Of a stretch of 64,000 nt of DNA, positions 16,899 to 26,371 are shown piece by piece. Origin of the DNA: Pseudoramibacter fermentans (lineage in GTDB: Bacteria; Bacillota; Clostridia; Eubacteriales; Eubacteriaceae); assembly GCA_009493725.1 (NCBI GenBank), contig VOGB01000003.1:1-64000 (forward strand), in the 5' to 3' direction. The translations under genes were made by a program, and so were the position numbers. The notes under the pieces were generated by a model that saw only the letters and a program-made list of their open reading frames with translations, made no database searches and had not been told where the DNA came from. Numbering within the stretch: position 1 is the first letter of the stretch; the number at the start of each line of letters is the position of its first letter.

Positions 16899-18632
16899 TT
16901 AGTTGCCCTGCTGTTGAGACGAGCTGCTGCTATTGCTGTTGCTATTATTGTTATTGCTGTTGTTATTGCTGTTATCGTCAGTATCGTCCTGATCGTCGGT
17001 GCTCTGCTGCTGTGCCGGCCCGGAGCTGACAACAAAGCTAACCGATGAGCCCTTCGTCACGCTCGACCCTTCGGACGGCGATTGGGAGATGACGACGCCT
17101 TTGGCGTAGCTGTCGGAATTCTGCTGGGTGACGGTGCCAACGCTGAACCCATTGGCTTGGAGACGGCTTTCCGCGTCGCTCTGTGTCAAGCCGACGATCC
17201 CCGGTACGGACGACGTATTCTTCCCTTTCGAGACGTACAGCACGACCTTGCCGTCTTTCGAAATGCTCGATCCGGTGTTTGGATTGACCGCGTACACGAT
17301 GCCGGAGTCGTAATTGTCGTTGTATTCCCGCTTAACTTCTGAAACCGTCAAACCGGCGTCTTCAATCTTGGTGACAGCCGCGCTTTCCGACAAGCCGACC
17401 ACGCTCGGCACCGTCGTGGTGCTCTTGCCACGGCTGATCGTCACGCGGATGGCCCGGCCTTTGACGACCTGGGAATTAGCCTTCGGCGTCTGGGAGATGA
17501 TTTTACCCTTGGCCACGCTGTCGCTGTACGCGTGCTTGCTGACTTCTACGGTGAGGCCCACCTGTTGACAGGCTGCTGTCGCCTGGCTTTCCGTCATGCC
17601 GCTTAAATCCGGAACGGTCACGCGCTGACGGGTCATGGCGTAGGCGATGATTCCGGCTGCCGCCGCGGCAATCAGCACAATGATCAGCGCGATTCGGCGT
17701 CTCTTCTTTTTCTTTCTCAAATCGTTGATGCCGGTAATGTCGTCGGTCGTCGCGGGATCTTCTTCTCTGAAAATATCCGCGGTCGAGGCGGTTTCCCCGA
17801 CCGGACTGATCGACGCGTCCAGCATGATTTGATCCAAATCCTCGATGAGCTCGTCGCAGTTTTGGTAGCGGTCCTCCGGCTTCTTCTGACAAAGCCGCAC
17901 CACCACGTCCGACACACTCTGCGGAATCGTTGGATTGATCTGATTCGGCGGGGTGATATCTTCCTGGATGTGCTTGATGGCGATGGACACGGAATTGTCG
18001 TCATCAAAGGGCAGCTCGCCGGTCAGCAGCTCGTAATACATGATCCCGAGGGAATACAGGTCAGAGCGAGCGTCCACAAAGCCGCCCCGCGCCTGTTCAG
18101 GCGAGATGTAGTGCACCGATCCCATCGTCTGATTCGTCATCGTAATGGTGGCGCTGCTGATCGCCCGGGCAATGCCGAAGTCCGTCACCTTCGGCGTCAG
18201 ATCCGACGTCAGCATGATGTTCTGGGGCTTGATGTCCCGGTGAATGATGCCGTGGTCGTGAGCGCATTTGAGCGCTTCCGCGATATCGATGATGAAATTG
18301 GTCGCTTCTTCGTAATCTAGACTGCCCTTCTGGGTCAGGTACTGCTTCAGTGTGATGCCGTCGACGTATTCCATGACGATGAAATAGACGTCGTGATCGA
18401 CGCCGACGTCGTACACCGAGACGATGTTCGGGTCCGACAATCCCGCGGCTGCCTGGGATTCTCTGTCGAATTTCTTAATGAACTGTTCGTTTTCCGTGTA
18501 CTCTTCCCGGAGGATTTTCACCGCTACGTAGCGGTTCAGCTTCAGGTCCTGGGCTTTGTAAACGTAAGCCATGCCGCCGCGGCCGATCAATTCGATGATC
18601 TTGTAGCGGTCGTTGAGTATTTTTCCGATCAC
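16899..18632 (-). CDS. pknB: Ser/Thr protein kinase with PASTA domains
   Basis: Membrane kinase that senses peptidoglycan fragments and controls cell wall growth and division. The 577-residue protein has a Hanks-type kinase domain (1-270; Lys39, HRD catalytic Asp133, DFG at 151-153), a basic linker, one transmembrane helix (about 313-334) and three external PASTA repeats (about 337-403, 404-471, 472-538). It ends in a roughly 40-residue Gln/Asp/Asn/Ser low-complexity tail (about 536-577) encoded by a repetitive tract. It is cotranscribed with its phosphatase prpC, two bases apart from rsgA on the other side. Confidence 0.96.
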   Translation of the reverse strand: MIGKILNDRYKIIELIGRGGMAYVYKAQDLKLNRYVAVKILREEYTENEQFIKKFDRESQAAAGLSDPNIVSVYDVGVDHDVYFIVMEYVDGITLKQYLTQKGSLDYEEATNFIIDIAEALKCAHDHGIIHRDIKPQNIMLTSDLTPKVTDFGIARAISSATITMTNQTMGSVHYISPEQARGGFVDARSDLYSLGIMYYELLTGELPFDDDNSVSIAIKHIQEDITPPNQINPTIPQSVSDVVVRLCQKKPEDRYQNCDELIEDLDQIMLDASISPVGETASTADIFREEDPATTDDITGINDLRKKKKRRRIALIIVLIAAAAAGIIAYAMTRQRVTVPDLSGMTESQATAACQQVGLTVEVSKHAYSDSVAKGKIISQTPKANSQVVKGRAIRVTISRGKSTTTVPSVVGLSESAAVTKIEDAGLTVSEVKREYNDNYDSGIVYAVNPNTGSSISKDGKVVLYVSKGKNTSSVPGIVGLTQSDAESRLQANGFSVGTVTQQNSDSYAKGVVISQSPSEGSSVTKGSSVSFVVSSGPAQQQSTDDQDDTDDNSNNNSNNNNSNSNSSSSSQQQGN

Positions 18633-18633
18633 G

Positions 18634-19377
18634 TCAATCCTCCTTCATTTGAAATTCTGGCTTGAAAATAATCAAGGTGATGTTATCTGTGCCGCCGTTG
18701 TAATTCGCCAGATTGACAAGCTTGCGCGTGGCCTCTTCGATGTCGTTTTCCATCACGATGCGGTGGATTTCCTCATCGCTGACCATGTTGTAGAGCCCGT
18801 CGGAGCAGAGCAGCACCTGATCCCCCGGATACAGGCGGTATTCAAACAGGTCCGCCTTCAAAACCTCATCGGTTCCCAATGCCCGGGTAATGATGTTTTT
18901 CTGGGGATGATCCTTGGCCTCTGTCGGGGTAATGCGGCCCCGATCGATCAGCGCCTGCACCAGCGAATGGTCCTTCGTCAAATGTTCGATGCCGCCGGCG
19001 TTGATGCGGTAGGCCCGGCTGTCGCCGACGTGGTAAATCACCATTTTGTCGGCGTGGACGATGGCCATGGTCAGCGTCGTCGCCATGCCGAGTTCCTCCG
19101 GCTGCATGACGCCCTCGTGGATGATCTCCTTGTTGATGTCGTTAAAAAAGGCGTTGACTTCCTGATAATCGGTAAAATCCTGAATCTCGCCGATGTGTTC
19201 CTTGATGTTGTCAATCGCGATCTGACTCGCGACCTCCCCGGAACGGTGACCGCCCAATCCATCGGCAACCGCGAACACGTAGTAGAGAATGCCGTCCTTC
19301 TCGACGTTTGCCGCGAGATAGGCATCCTGATTCGATTTTCGCTTCGCCCCAATGTTGGTAGAATAAGCACATTTCAT
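18634..19377 (-). CDS. prpC: PP2C-family Ser/Thr phosphatase
   Basis: Metal-dependent phosphatase that reverses phosphorylation by the adjacent PASTA kinase. The 247-residue protein has the PP2C metal-binding motifs SNQDAYL (about residue 15), VADGLGGHRSGEVAS (about 38), GDSRAYR (about 110) and CSDGLYNMV (about 185). The ATG at 19377 follows AAGGTGAT and comes just after the rlmN stop; earlier in-frame starts would lie inside rlmN and add an unrelated leader. One base separates it from pknB. Confidence 0.95.
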   Translation of the reverse strand: MKCAYSTNIGAKRKSNQDAYLAANVEKDGILYYVFAVADGLGGHRSGEVASQIAIDNIKEHIGEIQDFTDYQEVNAFFNDINKEIIHEGVMQPEELGMATTLTMAIVHADKMVIYHVGDSRAYRINAGGIEHLTKDHSLVQALIDRGRITPTEAKDHPQKNIITRALGTDEVLKADLFEYRLYPGDQVLLCSDGLYNMVSDEEIHRIVMENDIEEATRKLVNLANYNGGTDNITLIIFKPEFQMKED

Positions 19378-19384
19378 TATTGTA

Positions 19385-20407
19385 TCACCTTGTTTCCTGC
19401 TGCGTTCTGTGGCGGAGCTGGCCGCAGGCCGCATCGATATTTTTTCCGATTCGTCTTCTGACGGTGCAGTTGATGCCGCCGTCCTGGAGGGTTTTCGCAA
19501 AATCATCCACCCGCCGGCTTCCGGCGATGACCCCGTCCGAAATCGGGTTGAGACGAATCAGATTGATGTGGATGTTTTGATGCCGAAACAGACGGATCAG
19601 CTCAGCCGCATCCTCCGGCCGGTCGTTGACGCCGTCCATCAGCGCGTACTCAAAGGTAATCCGCCGGCCCGTCTGCTTAAAATAGCGCGCGCAGGCCTGG
19701 AGCAGTTCCGGCAGCGGGTAGCGCTTGGCGACCGGCATGATGCCCTCGCGGATCTGCTGCGTCGGCGCGTGCAGCGATACAGCCAGATTGATTTCCAGCT
19801 TCTTTGCCGCCAGCTCGTCCATTTTGGGGACCAGACCGCAGGTCGAAACCGTGATCTTCCGCTGACCGATGCCGAAGCCGTTGTTGGCCAGCTCGATAAA
19901 GGCGAGCAGGTTGTCGAAATTGGCCAGCGGCTCGCCGATGCCCATCACGACGACTCGGCTCACGCGCTCGCCGGAAACGGCCTGCGCCCAAAAGATCTGG
20001 CTGGCGATTTCGCCGGCACTCAAATCGCGGACGACACCGCCTCGGGTCGAGGCGCAGAAGGCACAGCCCATCGCACAGCCGACTTGACTGGACACGCACA
20101 GCGAAAGCCCGTAGCGGTAACGCATCAGGACCGTCTCAATACACTCCCCGTCCGCAAAGCGGATCAAGAGCTTCTCGGTGCCGTCCTCCGGATCGCGCTG
20201 GCGCCGGACCACTTCGCCGTGATCGATCACCATGGTTTCAGCCATGCGCCGCCTGAGCTTTTCCGGCAGATTGGTGCACGCGTCGAGGGATTCGGCTCCC
20301 TTATCGTACAGCCACTGGAACAGCTGCTTGCCTCTGAATTTCGGCTCTCCCAGATCCTGCATCAGCTGCTGGCACTGATCTAGATTGTAGCCAAATAAAT
20401 TTTCCAT
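19385..20407 (-). CDS. rlmN: Dual-specificity 23S rRNA/tRNA adenine-C2 methyltransferase RlmN
   Basis: Radical-SAM enzyme that methylates C2 of A2503 in 23S rRNA and A37 of some tRNAs. The 340-residue protein has the cluster motif CAMGCAFC (about residues 111-118), the GIGEPL segment, and the C-terminal catalytic cysteine region (NCTVRRR...AACGQL). An AAAGAGG site precedes the ATG. It is the first gene of the operon running to thiN. Confidence 0.96.
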   Translation of the reverse strand: MENLFGYNLDQCQQLMQDLGEPKFRGKQLFQWLYDKGAESLDACTNLPEKLRRRMAETMVIDHGEVVRRQRDPEDGTEKLLIRFADGECIETVLMRYRYGLSLCVSSQVGCAMGCAFCASTRGGVVRDLSAGEIASQIFWAQAVSGERVSRVVVMGIGEPLANFDNLLAFIELANNGFGIGQRKITVSTCGLVPKMDELAAKKLEINLAVSLHAPTQQIREGIMPVAKRYPLPELLQACARYFKQTGRRITFEYALMDGVNDRPEDAAELIRLFRHQNIHINLIRLNPISDGVIAGSRRVDDFAKTLQDGGINCTVRRRIGKNIDAACGQLRHRTQQETR

Positions 20408-20463
20408 GAAACCTCTTTAAATCTGATTTTGGATCCAAAAACCCAGATTACTCATATAAACGT

Positions 20464-20469
20464 ATTATA
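20464..20469 (-). promoter_or_regulatory. Probable -10 element for the rlmN operon
   Basis: A perfect minus-strand TATAAT lies 57 bases upstream of the rlmN ATG in the divergent intergenic region. No good -35 element is seen at 16-18 bases, so only the -10 is reported. Confidence 0.45.
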
Positions 20470-20504
20470 ACAAAAAAAATTATCTGAATAAAGCTCATAA
20501 TTCA

Positions 20505-20534
20505 TTACCAATTAAATTGAGTTTTTGCTACAAT
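20505..20534 (+). promoter_or_regulatory. Probable ppaC promoter
   Basis: Plus strand: weak -35 TTACCA (20505-20510), 18-base spacer, -10 TACAAT (20529-20534), 26 bases before the ppaC ATG. Confidence 0.5.
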
Positions 20535-20559
20535 GAATTTAGGAAAAGGAGGATGTATT

Positions 20560-22185
20560 ATGTCTCAAATGACTTATGTTTTTGGGCATCAAAAGCCAGA
20601 CACAGATTCGATCTGTGCGGCGATTGCGTATGCCTATCTCAAGCGGGAAACGGGTTCCCCGGAGACTGAAGCCTGTCGATTGGGGCCGGTTAACAAAGAA
20701 ACCCAGTTCGCTTTGGATACCTTTGGTGTGGAGGCGCCGAGGCTGATCAAAAGCGTCAAACCTCAAGTGAGCGATATTCATTTGAACAATGACTCAATGG
20801 TCACCGAAGAAAATTCGATCCACCACACGATGGATTTGATCATCGACAACCCTGGACGTTCCCTTCCTGTAGTGGATGACCAGAAAAAACTCATCGGCAT
20901 TATTTCCCTGCCAGACATCATGCACGCATATTCAGACCCTTTCCAGGAAGACGGCCTGATGAAGGCGAAGACCCCTTACCGCAACATTATTAAAACACTG
21001 AACGCCAGAATCATCGGCGATACGCCCGAGGGCGTCGTCAAGGGCTGCTTCTTCAATAATTCGCAGCTCGCGCCCGACACCAAGCTAAGTCCCGACGACG
21101 TGGTCCTGACCACGCGCAACGACTCGTCTCGGGATATGGCCTTCGCCAATGGCAACGGCTGCGTCATCATCTCCGATGTACCGGCGGATATGGATATGCC
21201 CATTCCCGAAAGCTACACCGGCACGACAATGCTGACTGAAAAATCGACATTCGAAGTGATCCGCCTGCTCGAACAGGTCATGCCGATCCGCCAATACGTC
21301 AACCACGATACCATGGAATTTTTTATGCTTTCTGAAACCCTGGAGGACGTCAAGGGCAACATGCTGTCTTCCCCTCACAACCGTTTCCCGGTGGTGACCG
21401 ATGACGGCGTCGTCCTGGGGACCATCACCAAATCCTCGCTGCTCGATTATCAGCGCAAGCGCGTCATCCTCGTCGACCACAACGAAAAGACCCAGTCCAT
21501 CGCCGGACTGGAAGACGCGGAAATCGCCGAAATCATCGACCATCACCGCGTCGCTGAAGTCCAGACCGACGCGCCGCTTTACATGCGGGTCGAACCGCTG
21601 GGCTGCACCTGCACCATCATCACAAAAATGTATCAGGAAAAGGACGTCCCAATTCCGAAAAAAATAGCGGGGCTGCTACTATCGGCCATCATTTCCGACA
21701 CGCTGCTGTTCAACTCGCCGACCTGCACCGAACAGGACAAGCAGGCGGCACAGGCGCTGGCGAAAATCGCCGACGTCAACCTGCGGGAATACGGCCGTTC
21801 GATGCTGATTGCCGGCTCCAACTTAGGAGATATGACGCCGGCGCAGATCATCGGCACCGACCGCAAGATCTTTACGATGGGCGACTACAAGGTCGAAATC
21901 TCCCAGATCAACACGGGCGACTACAAGAGCCTGTTCAACAAATTGAAGGATCTGCTCGCCCAAATGCAGGAAAACTGCGAAAAGGAAGGCGCCGACCTGG
22001 CCATTTTGATGGTCACCGATATCGTGCTCGGCGGCTCCGAACTGCTGATCGCCGGCAAACAGCGCCATCTGGTGCGCGAGGCCTTCGGGATCGAAGACGA
22101 AGACATCAGCCAATTCTTCCCGGGTATGTTCTCGAGAAAGAAACAGGTTGTGCCGCCGCTGATGCGCGTCGCATCTGAAGAATAA
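20560..22185 (+). CDS. ppaC: Manganese-dependent inorganic pyrophosphatase with CBS and DRTGG domains
   Basis: Family II pyrophosphatase (DHH superfamily) that hydrolyses pyrophosphate. The 541-residue protein has the N-terminal metal motif GHQKPDTDS (His10, Asp14, Asp16), a regulatory insert of two CBS domains with a DRTGG domain between them (about residues 65-300), then the IDHHR motif (about 329) and a C-terminal DHHA2 domain. CBS-inserted forms are known to respond to adenine nucleotides. The ATG at 20560 follows AAGGAGG; an upstream start at 20533 precedes that site. LOG-like gene 22224-22781 follows by 38 bases. Confidence 0.95.
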   Translation: MSQMTYVFGHQKPDTDSICAAIAYAYLKRETGSPETEACRLGPVNKETQFALDTFGVEAPRLIKSVKPQVSDIHLNNDSMVTEENSIHHTMDLIIDNPGRSLPVVDDQKKLIGIISLPDIMHAYSDPFQEDGLMKAKTPYRNIIKTLNARIIGDTPEGVVKGCFFNNSQLAPDTKLSPDDVVLTTRNDSSRDMAFANGNGCVIISDVPADMDMPIPESYTGTTMLTEKSTFEVIRLLEQVMPIRQYVNHDTMEFFMLSETLEDVKGNMLSSPHNRFPVVTDDGVVLGTITKSSLLDYQRKRVILVDHNEKTQSIAGLEDAEIAEIIDHHRVAEVQTDAPLYMRVEPLGCTCTIITKMYQEKDVPIPKKIAGLLLSAIISDTLLFNSPTCTEQDKQAAQALAKIADVNLREYGRSMLIAGSNLGDMTPAQIIGTDRKIFTMGDYKVEISQINTGDYKSLFNKLKDLLAQMQENCEKEGADLAILMVTDIVLGGSELLIAGKQRHLVREAFGIEDEDISQFFPGMFSRKKQVVPPLMRVASEE

Positions 22186-22223
22186 AATCAACTGACCCTT
22201 AGAAAGGACAAAAGGAGAGCGTT

Positions 22224-22781
22224 ATGAACATCACTGTTTACTGCGGATCGAAATTCGGCAATCAGGCCCGCTACCGCAAGGACGCCGAAGCGTTGGGCAC
22301 CTGGATCGGCCAAAACGGCCACCGTCTGATTTACGGCGGCGGCTGGACCGGGCTCATGGGTGCGGTGTCCAACGCAGCCTTAAAGGCCGGCGGTGAAGTG
22401 TACGGGATCATTCCCGAATTTTTGAAGGACATCGAACTGGCTCACGACGGTCTGACCAAAACCGTCACCGTCGAAACCATGGCAGAGCGCAAGACGATCA
22501 TGCGGGAAGAAGGCGACTTTTTCATCGCGCTGCCCGGCGGCCCCGGGACCATCGAGGAAATCACCGAGATCATCTCCCTGCGCAAGCTGAAGCGCCACGA
22601 CAAGCCCGCCGTCTTTTACAATTGCGATCATTTCTACGATTCCGCCCGCACCCTGTACCGCAACATGGTCACCCAGGGCTTTCTCGATCAAGCCACCTTT
22701 GACACCATTGTCTTTGCCGACAATCTGGAGGCCATTTATCGGGAAGTCGAACGGGAAATCGCAAAACGATCCCACAAATAA
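22224..22781 (+). CDS. LOG family protein (TIGR00730-type Rossmann fold)
   Basis: A 185-residue protein with the LOG/lysine-decarboxylase-like nucleotide fold: GGGWTGLMG (about residues 38-46) and PGGPGTIEE (about 109-117). The second is the PGGxGTxxE motif of cytokinin riboside 5'-monophosphate phosphoribohydrolases, which release the base from nucleoside monophosphates. The physiological substrate in anaerobic Firmicutes is not known. AAAGGAG precedes the ATG; it is probably cotranscribed with ppaC. Confidence 0.88.
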   Translation: MNITVYCGSKFGNQARYRKDAEALGTWIGQNGHRLIYGGGWTGLMGAVSNAALKAGGEVYGIIPEFLKDIELAHDGLTKTVTVETMAERKTIMREEGDFFIALPGGPGTIEEITEIISLRKLKRHDKPAVFYNCDHFYDSARTLYRNMVTQGFLDQATFDTIVFADNLEAIYREVEREIAKRSHK

Positions 22782-22796
22782 ATGAGCTTAAACCCA

Positions 22797-22836
22797 AACG
22801 ACCCACTTCTTAAAATTTAAGAAGTGGGTCGTTTTT
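22797..22836. terminator. Bidirectional terminator between LOG gene and GNAT gene
   Basis: A long, near-perfect stem (ACGACCCACTTCTTAAA with its complement) and A/T-runs on both sides serves the convergent genes. Confidence 0.92.
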
Positions 22837-22850
22837 ATCATACTGATCCG

Positions 22851-23126
22851 CTATTTCGCGACATCTGCGTATGCTTTTGTCACCGCGAACCGCTTCTGCG
22901 CGTAGTCGCAGAGCGGATGAATTTTCAGGCCGCGCGCCCGCGCCGCCTCGACGACGCAGTCCACCAGTTTCCCGGCGATACCCTGACCGCTGTAGGCTGG
23001 ATCCACCTCGGTGTGGGTCAAAAGCCAGAGGCGCCCGGAGGCACTCACCTTGCATTCCCCGATCACTTTTTCGCCGTCCAGCGCGACTGCCCGCATTTCC
23101 TCCGGGCGGAACTGAATATCTGCCAT
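22851..23126 (-). CDS. Small GNAT-like N-acetyltransferase (YjdJ type)
   Basis: A 91-residue single-domain protein of the short GNAT-like family: a strand pair, then VDPAYSGQGIAGKLVDCVVEAARARG with the acetyl-CoA loop QGIAGKL (about residues 52-58) and IHPLCDYA near the end. Such proteins are about half the length of normal GNAT enzymes and their substrate is not established. The ATG at 23126 follows AAAGGAG. It follows dxs with an 18-base gap. Confidence 0.82.
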   Translation of the reverse strand: MADIQFRPEEMRAVALDGEKVIGECKVSASGRLWLLTHTEVDPAYSGQGIAGKLVDCVVEAARARGLKIHPLCDYAQKRFAVTKAYADVAK

Positions 23127-23143
23127 TGTGTTCTCCTTTGTTT

Positions 23144-25090
23144 TCAATCCTTTTGATTTTTCAGAAACGCTGCGATCCGCTTCGCAGCGTGTGCCGCATC
23201 CAAGCCTAAATCCGCCATCAGCTCGTCCGTCGAGCCGTGGGGGACGAATTGGTCCTCGACCGCCAGCACCAGCACGCGGCTGCCCGGCTTGTGTTCAGCC
23301 AGCCAGGCCGCGGCCCGCTGTCCATATCCGCCGATTTTGATGTTGTCCTCTAATGTGATCACCGGACCCCGCGCCGCCATTTGGCTGAGCATCGCCGTGT
23401 CCATCGGTTTGATGCTGCGGACGTTGACGAGACCGCAGTCCACATCCGCTTCGGCCTTCAGCCGATCGCAGATGGCAGCACCGCTTTCGCACAGATGCCC
23501 CAGCGCGAAAAGCGCCGCGTCCTTCCCTTCTCTTAAGATTTCCGAACGCAGGCCTTCAATTGGCTCCTGATGGTCCGCGAAAGCCGTCGACGCCGATCCC
23601 CGGCTGTAGCGAATGGCCACCGGACCGTCAATGTCGTGAACGGCAAAATGCAGCATCGCCTTGAGCTCTGCGGCATTCTTCGGCTCCAACACCGTCATAT
23701 TCGGCATCTGCGAAAGGAAGGCCGTGTCGAAAATGCCTTGATGGGTTTCTCCGTCGTGGCCGACCAAACCAGCGCGGTCCACCGCGAAAATCACGTGCAG
23801 ATTCTGCAGACAGACGTCCTCGAGAATTTGGTCGTAGGCCCGCTGGAGGAAGGTCGAATAAATGGCGACCACCGGAATCATCCCCTGAGACGCTAGACCG
23901 CCGGCGAAGGTCACCGCGTGTTCTTCCTCGATGCCCACATCGTAAAAGCGTCTGGGGTAGCGCATACCGAAGGCCTTTAAACCCGTGCCGTCGGCCATTG
24001 CCGCTGTGATCGCGACAATTTTTTCACAGGCGCCACCCTCTTCGACGAGGGCTTGTCCGAACACGTCCGACCAGCTGGGCTTAGTCTTCGGCTGCTTCAG
24101 CTGACCCGTTTCAATTTCAAAGGGCCCAATCCCGTGGAATTTGTCCGGGTGGCGCTCCGCCGGCTCGTAGCCCCGTCCCTTTTTCGTCACCACGTGAACC
24201 AGCACCGCCTTCTGCAGCTTGCGCGCGTCCTTAAAGGTCCGCACCATCTGCGCAATATTGGTGCCATCAATCGGCCCCAGGTAAGTAACGCCGAAATTTT
24301 CAAAGAGCATTTCCGGAATCATCATATTTTTGATGCCGTCCTTCACGCTGCTCAAATGGTCGGCAATGGGCTCGCCGATTTTGGGCAGGTGAGCCAGCCG
24401 CCGCTTGACGTGGTCCTTGAGCTCGGTGTAGGACGACGCCGTGCGCAGGCCGCTCAAATAGACGGAAAGGCCGCTCAGATTCCGAGAGATCGACATTTCG
24501 TTGTCGTTGAGGACGATGATCACGTTGCGCTTCATCCGGCCCGCGTTGTTCAGCGCTTCGAAAAACATGCCGCCGGTCGACGCGCCGTCGCCGATGACGG
24601 CGATTACCGCGTTGCGGTCCCCCTTCAAATCCCGGGCGCAGGCCATCCCCAGCGCCGCCGACACGCTGTTGGAGGCGTGGCCGGTGTCAAAGGCGTCCGT
24701 CACGCTCTCGCTGCGCTTGGGGAAGCCGCTGAGGCCGCCGTGCTGGCGCAGGGTGTCAAAATCGTCCTTTCGGCCGGTCAAAATTTTGTGCACGTAGGAC
24801 TGATGCCCCACGTCGAAAACGATCCGATCCTTCGAAAAATCGAAGACCAGATGCAGCGCCATGGTCAGTTCGACCGCCCCGAGATTGGATGCCAGATGGC
24901 CGCCGGTGACCGACACCTTCTGAATCAAAAAGCGGCGGATCTCCCAGGCCAGCTGGTCGTAATCCGCTGGGTCGATCCGGCGGATATCGCCGTTTGCGTT
25001 GATTCTGGACAAAACCGACGGCCGCGGACGGCGTTGACCCTTATTGGATTTATCGTTTAAATTGTCTGTCACAGTATTCAAATGTTTCAT
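23144..25090 (-). CDS. dxs: 1-deoxy-D-xylulose-5-phosphate synthase
   Basis: Thiamine-diphosphate enzyme joining pyruvate and glyceraldehyde 3-phosphate in the first step of the DXP isoprenoid pathway. The 648-residue protein has the TPP motif GDGASTGGMFFEALNNAG (about residues 166-183), the catalytic Glu segment DVGIEEEHAV (about 383) and a transketolase C-terminal domain. Start choice is uncertain: the ATG at 25090 has only a weak GGGAA site; a TTG six bases earlier is also in frame. It overlaps the end of dxr by about 41 bases, so translation is likely coupled. Confidence 0.94.
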   Translation of the reverse strand: MKHLNTVTDNLNDKSNKGQRRPRPSVLSRINANGDIRRIDPADYDQLAWEIRRFLIQKVSVTGGHLASNLGAVELTMALHLVFDFSKDRIVFDVGHQSYVHKILTGRKDDFDTLRQHGGLSGFPKRSESVTDAFDTGHASNSVSAALGMACARDLKGDRNAVIAVIGDGASTGGMFFEALNNAGRMKRNVIIVLNDNEMSISRNLSGLSVYLSGLRTASSYTELKDHVKRRLAHLPKIGEPIADHLSSVKDGIKNMMIPEMLFENFGVTYLGPIDGTNIAQMVRTFKDARKLQKAVLVHVVTKKGRGYEPAERHPDKFHGIGPFEIETGQLKQPKTKPSWSDVFGQALVEEGGACEKIVAITAAMADGTGLKAFGMRYPRRFYDVGIEEEHAVTFAGGLASQGMIPVVAIYSTFLQRAYDQILEDVCLQNLHVIFAVDRAGLVGHDGETHQGIFDTAFLSQMPNMTVLEPKNAAELKAMLHFAVHDIDGPVAIRYSRGSASTAFADHQEPIEGLRSEILREGKDAALFALGHLCESGAAICDRLKAEADVDCGLVNVRSIKPMDTAMLSQMAARGPVITLEDNIKIGGYGQRAAAWLAEHKPGSRVLVLAVEDQFVPHGSTDELMADLGLDAAHAAKRIAAFLKNQKD

Positions 25091-26204
25091 TTGCAATTTC
25101 CCGTATTTCCAAGACCGTCGGCGACGCGATCACCTGATGCCCTGCCATGACCCTTTCAATGATGTCGTAGATGTCGAGGAAGCGGATCTCGCCGCGGCGA
25201 AAAGCCGCGTTGGCCCATTCGTTGGCGGCGTTGAAGGCGCAGGGCATGGAGCCCCCGGTTTTAATCGCCGAAACCGCCAGCGGCAGCCCTCTGAACGTCT
25301 CGTTGTCCGGCACGTCGAAATCCAGAGACTTCAGCGCCGTGAAATCCAGCGCGTCCGCCGGCGACGGCAGATGATCCGGCCAGGTCAGCGCGTACTGAAT
25401 CGGCACGCGCATGTCCGAGGTGGCCAGCTGTGCGATCACCGAATGATCCTCGTATTCGACCATCGAGTGGATGATGCTCTGGGGCTGGATGACGACCTGA
25501 ATGTCATCGGGATCCACGTCGAAGAGCCACCGCGCTTCGATGACCTCTAACCCCTTATTGACCATCGTCGCCGAATCGACGGTGACCTTCGGTCCCATCT
25601 GCCAGGTCGGGTGCGCCAGGGTTTCTTTCACCGTGACGTGTGCCAATTCCTTTTTGCTCATGCCGCGGAACGGTCCGCCGGAAGCGGTCAGCAGAATTTT
25701 ATGGATTTTGGAGCCAGCCTTTCCTTGGAGCGATTGGAAAATCGCCGAGTGTTCCGAGTCCACTGGCAGGATGTTCACGTGATGCTTTTCGGCCAAAGGC
25801 ATGATGATATGTCCGGCGGTCACACAGGTTTCTTTGTTGGCCAGCGCGATGTCCTTGCCGGCTTCGATCGCCGCGACGGTCGGCTCAACCCCGATCATGC
25901 CGACGATGGCAGTCACCACTGTATCCGCCTCCGGCTGGGACGCCAGCTCGATGAGGCCGGCCATGCCGCTCACCACGCGGATATTGGTATCCGACAGGCG
26001 CGTTTTGAGCACGTCCGCCTGACCTTCGTCGTAAACCGCGACGAGGGACGGGCCGAATTCCCGCGCCTGCTTTTCAGCCAAATCGATGGACCGGCAGCAG
26101 CCCAGCGCCGTCACCTTAAACAAATCGGGATGCATCCGGACGACGTCGAGGGTCTGGGTTCCGATGGAGCCGGTTGAGCCTAAAATGGCCAGATGACGTT
26201 TCAT
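25050..26204 (-). CDS. dxr: 1-deoxy-D-xylulose-5-phosphate reductoisomerase
   Basis: NADPH-dependent second enzyme of the DXP pathway, producing 2-C-methyl-D-erythritol 4-phosphate. The 384-residue protein begins with the NADPH fold ILGSTGSIGTQTLDV, and carries the metal/substrate segments LPVDSEHSAIFQ (about residue 145), LTASGGPFRG (about 170) and MVNKGLEVIEA (about 212). In many Firmicutes dxr is followed by rseP and ispG; here dxs follows directly. Confidence 0.96.
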   Translation of the reverse strand: MKRHLAILGSTGSIGTQTLDVVRMHPDLFKVTALGCCRSIDLAEKQAREFGPSLVAVYDEGQADVLKTRLSDTNIRVVSGMAGLIELASQPEADTVVTAIVGMIGVEPTVAAIEAGKDIALANKETCVTAGHIIMPLAEKHHVNILPVDSEHSAIFQSLQGKAGSKIHKILLTASGGPFRGMSKKELAHVTVKETLAHPTWQMGPKVTVDSATMVNKGLEVIEARWLFDVDPDDIQVVIQPQSIIHSMVEYEDHSVIAQLATSDMRVPIQYALTWPDHLPSPADALDFTALKSLDFDVPDNETFRGLPLAVSAIKTGGSMPCAFNAANEWANAAFRRGEIRFLDIYDIIERVMAGHQVIASPTVLEIREIANETFEYCDRQFKR

Positions 26205-26295
26205 CGCAGGATCACCGCCGTTTCTATTCGCAAGGATTTATCCATTTGATCTCCTCTCTCGATGAGTTGATTGCTCATTTTATAATTTGTTTATC

Positions 26296-26301
26296 ATTAT
26301 A
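26296..26301 (-). promoter_or_regulatory. Probable -10 element for dxr-dxs
   Basis: Perfect minus-strand TATAAT about 92 bases upstream of dxr, between the trpS terminator and dxr. No convincing -35 is seen. Confidence 0.45.
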
Positions 26302-26332
26302 TCACGTCCGCCGTCTTTTAACCCATTAAACG

Positions 26333-26356
26333 AAAAAAACCCGGGATGCCCCGGGT
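26333..26356 (-). terminator. Terminator before the trpS start side (end of upstream-facing unit at trpS 3' side)
   Basis: CCCGGG/CCCGGG stem with a short loop (26340-26356) and, on the minus strand, a run of seven T's (26333-26339). On the minus strand it lies downstream of trpS, whose stop is at 26372, so it terminates trpS. Confidence 0.85.
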
Positions 26357-26371
26357 GATTCTTTCCGTTTA

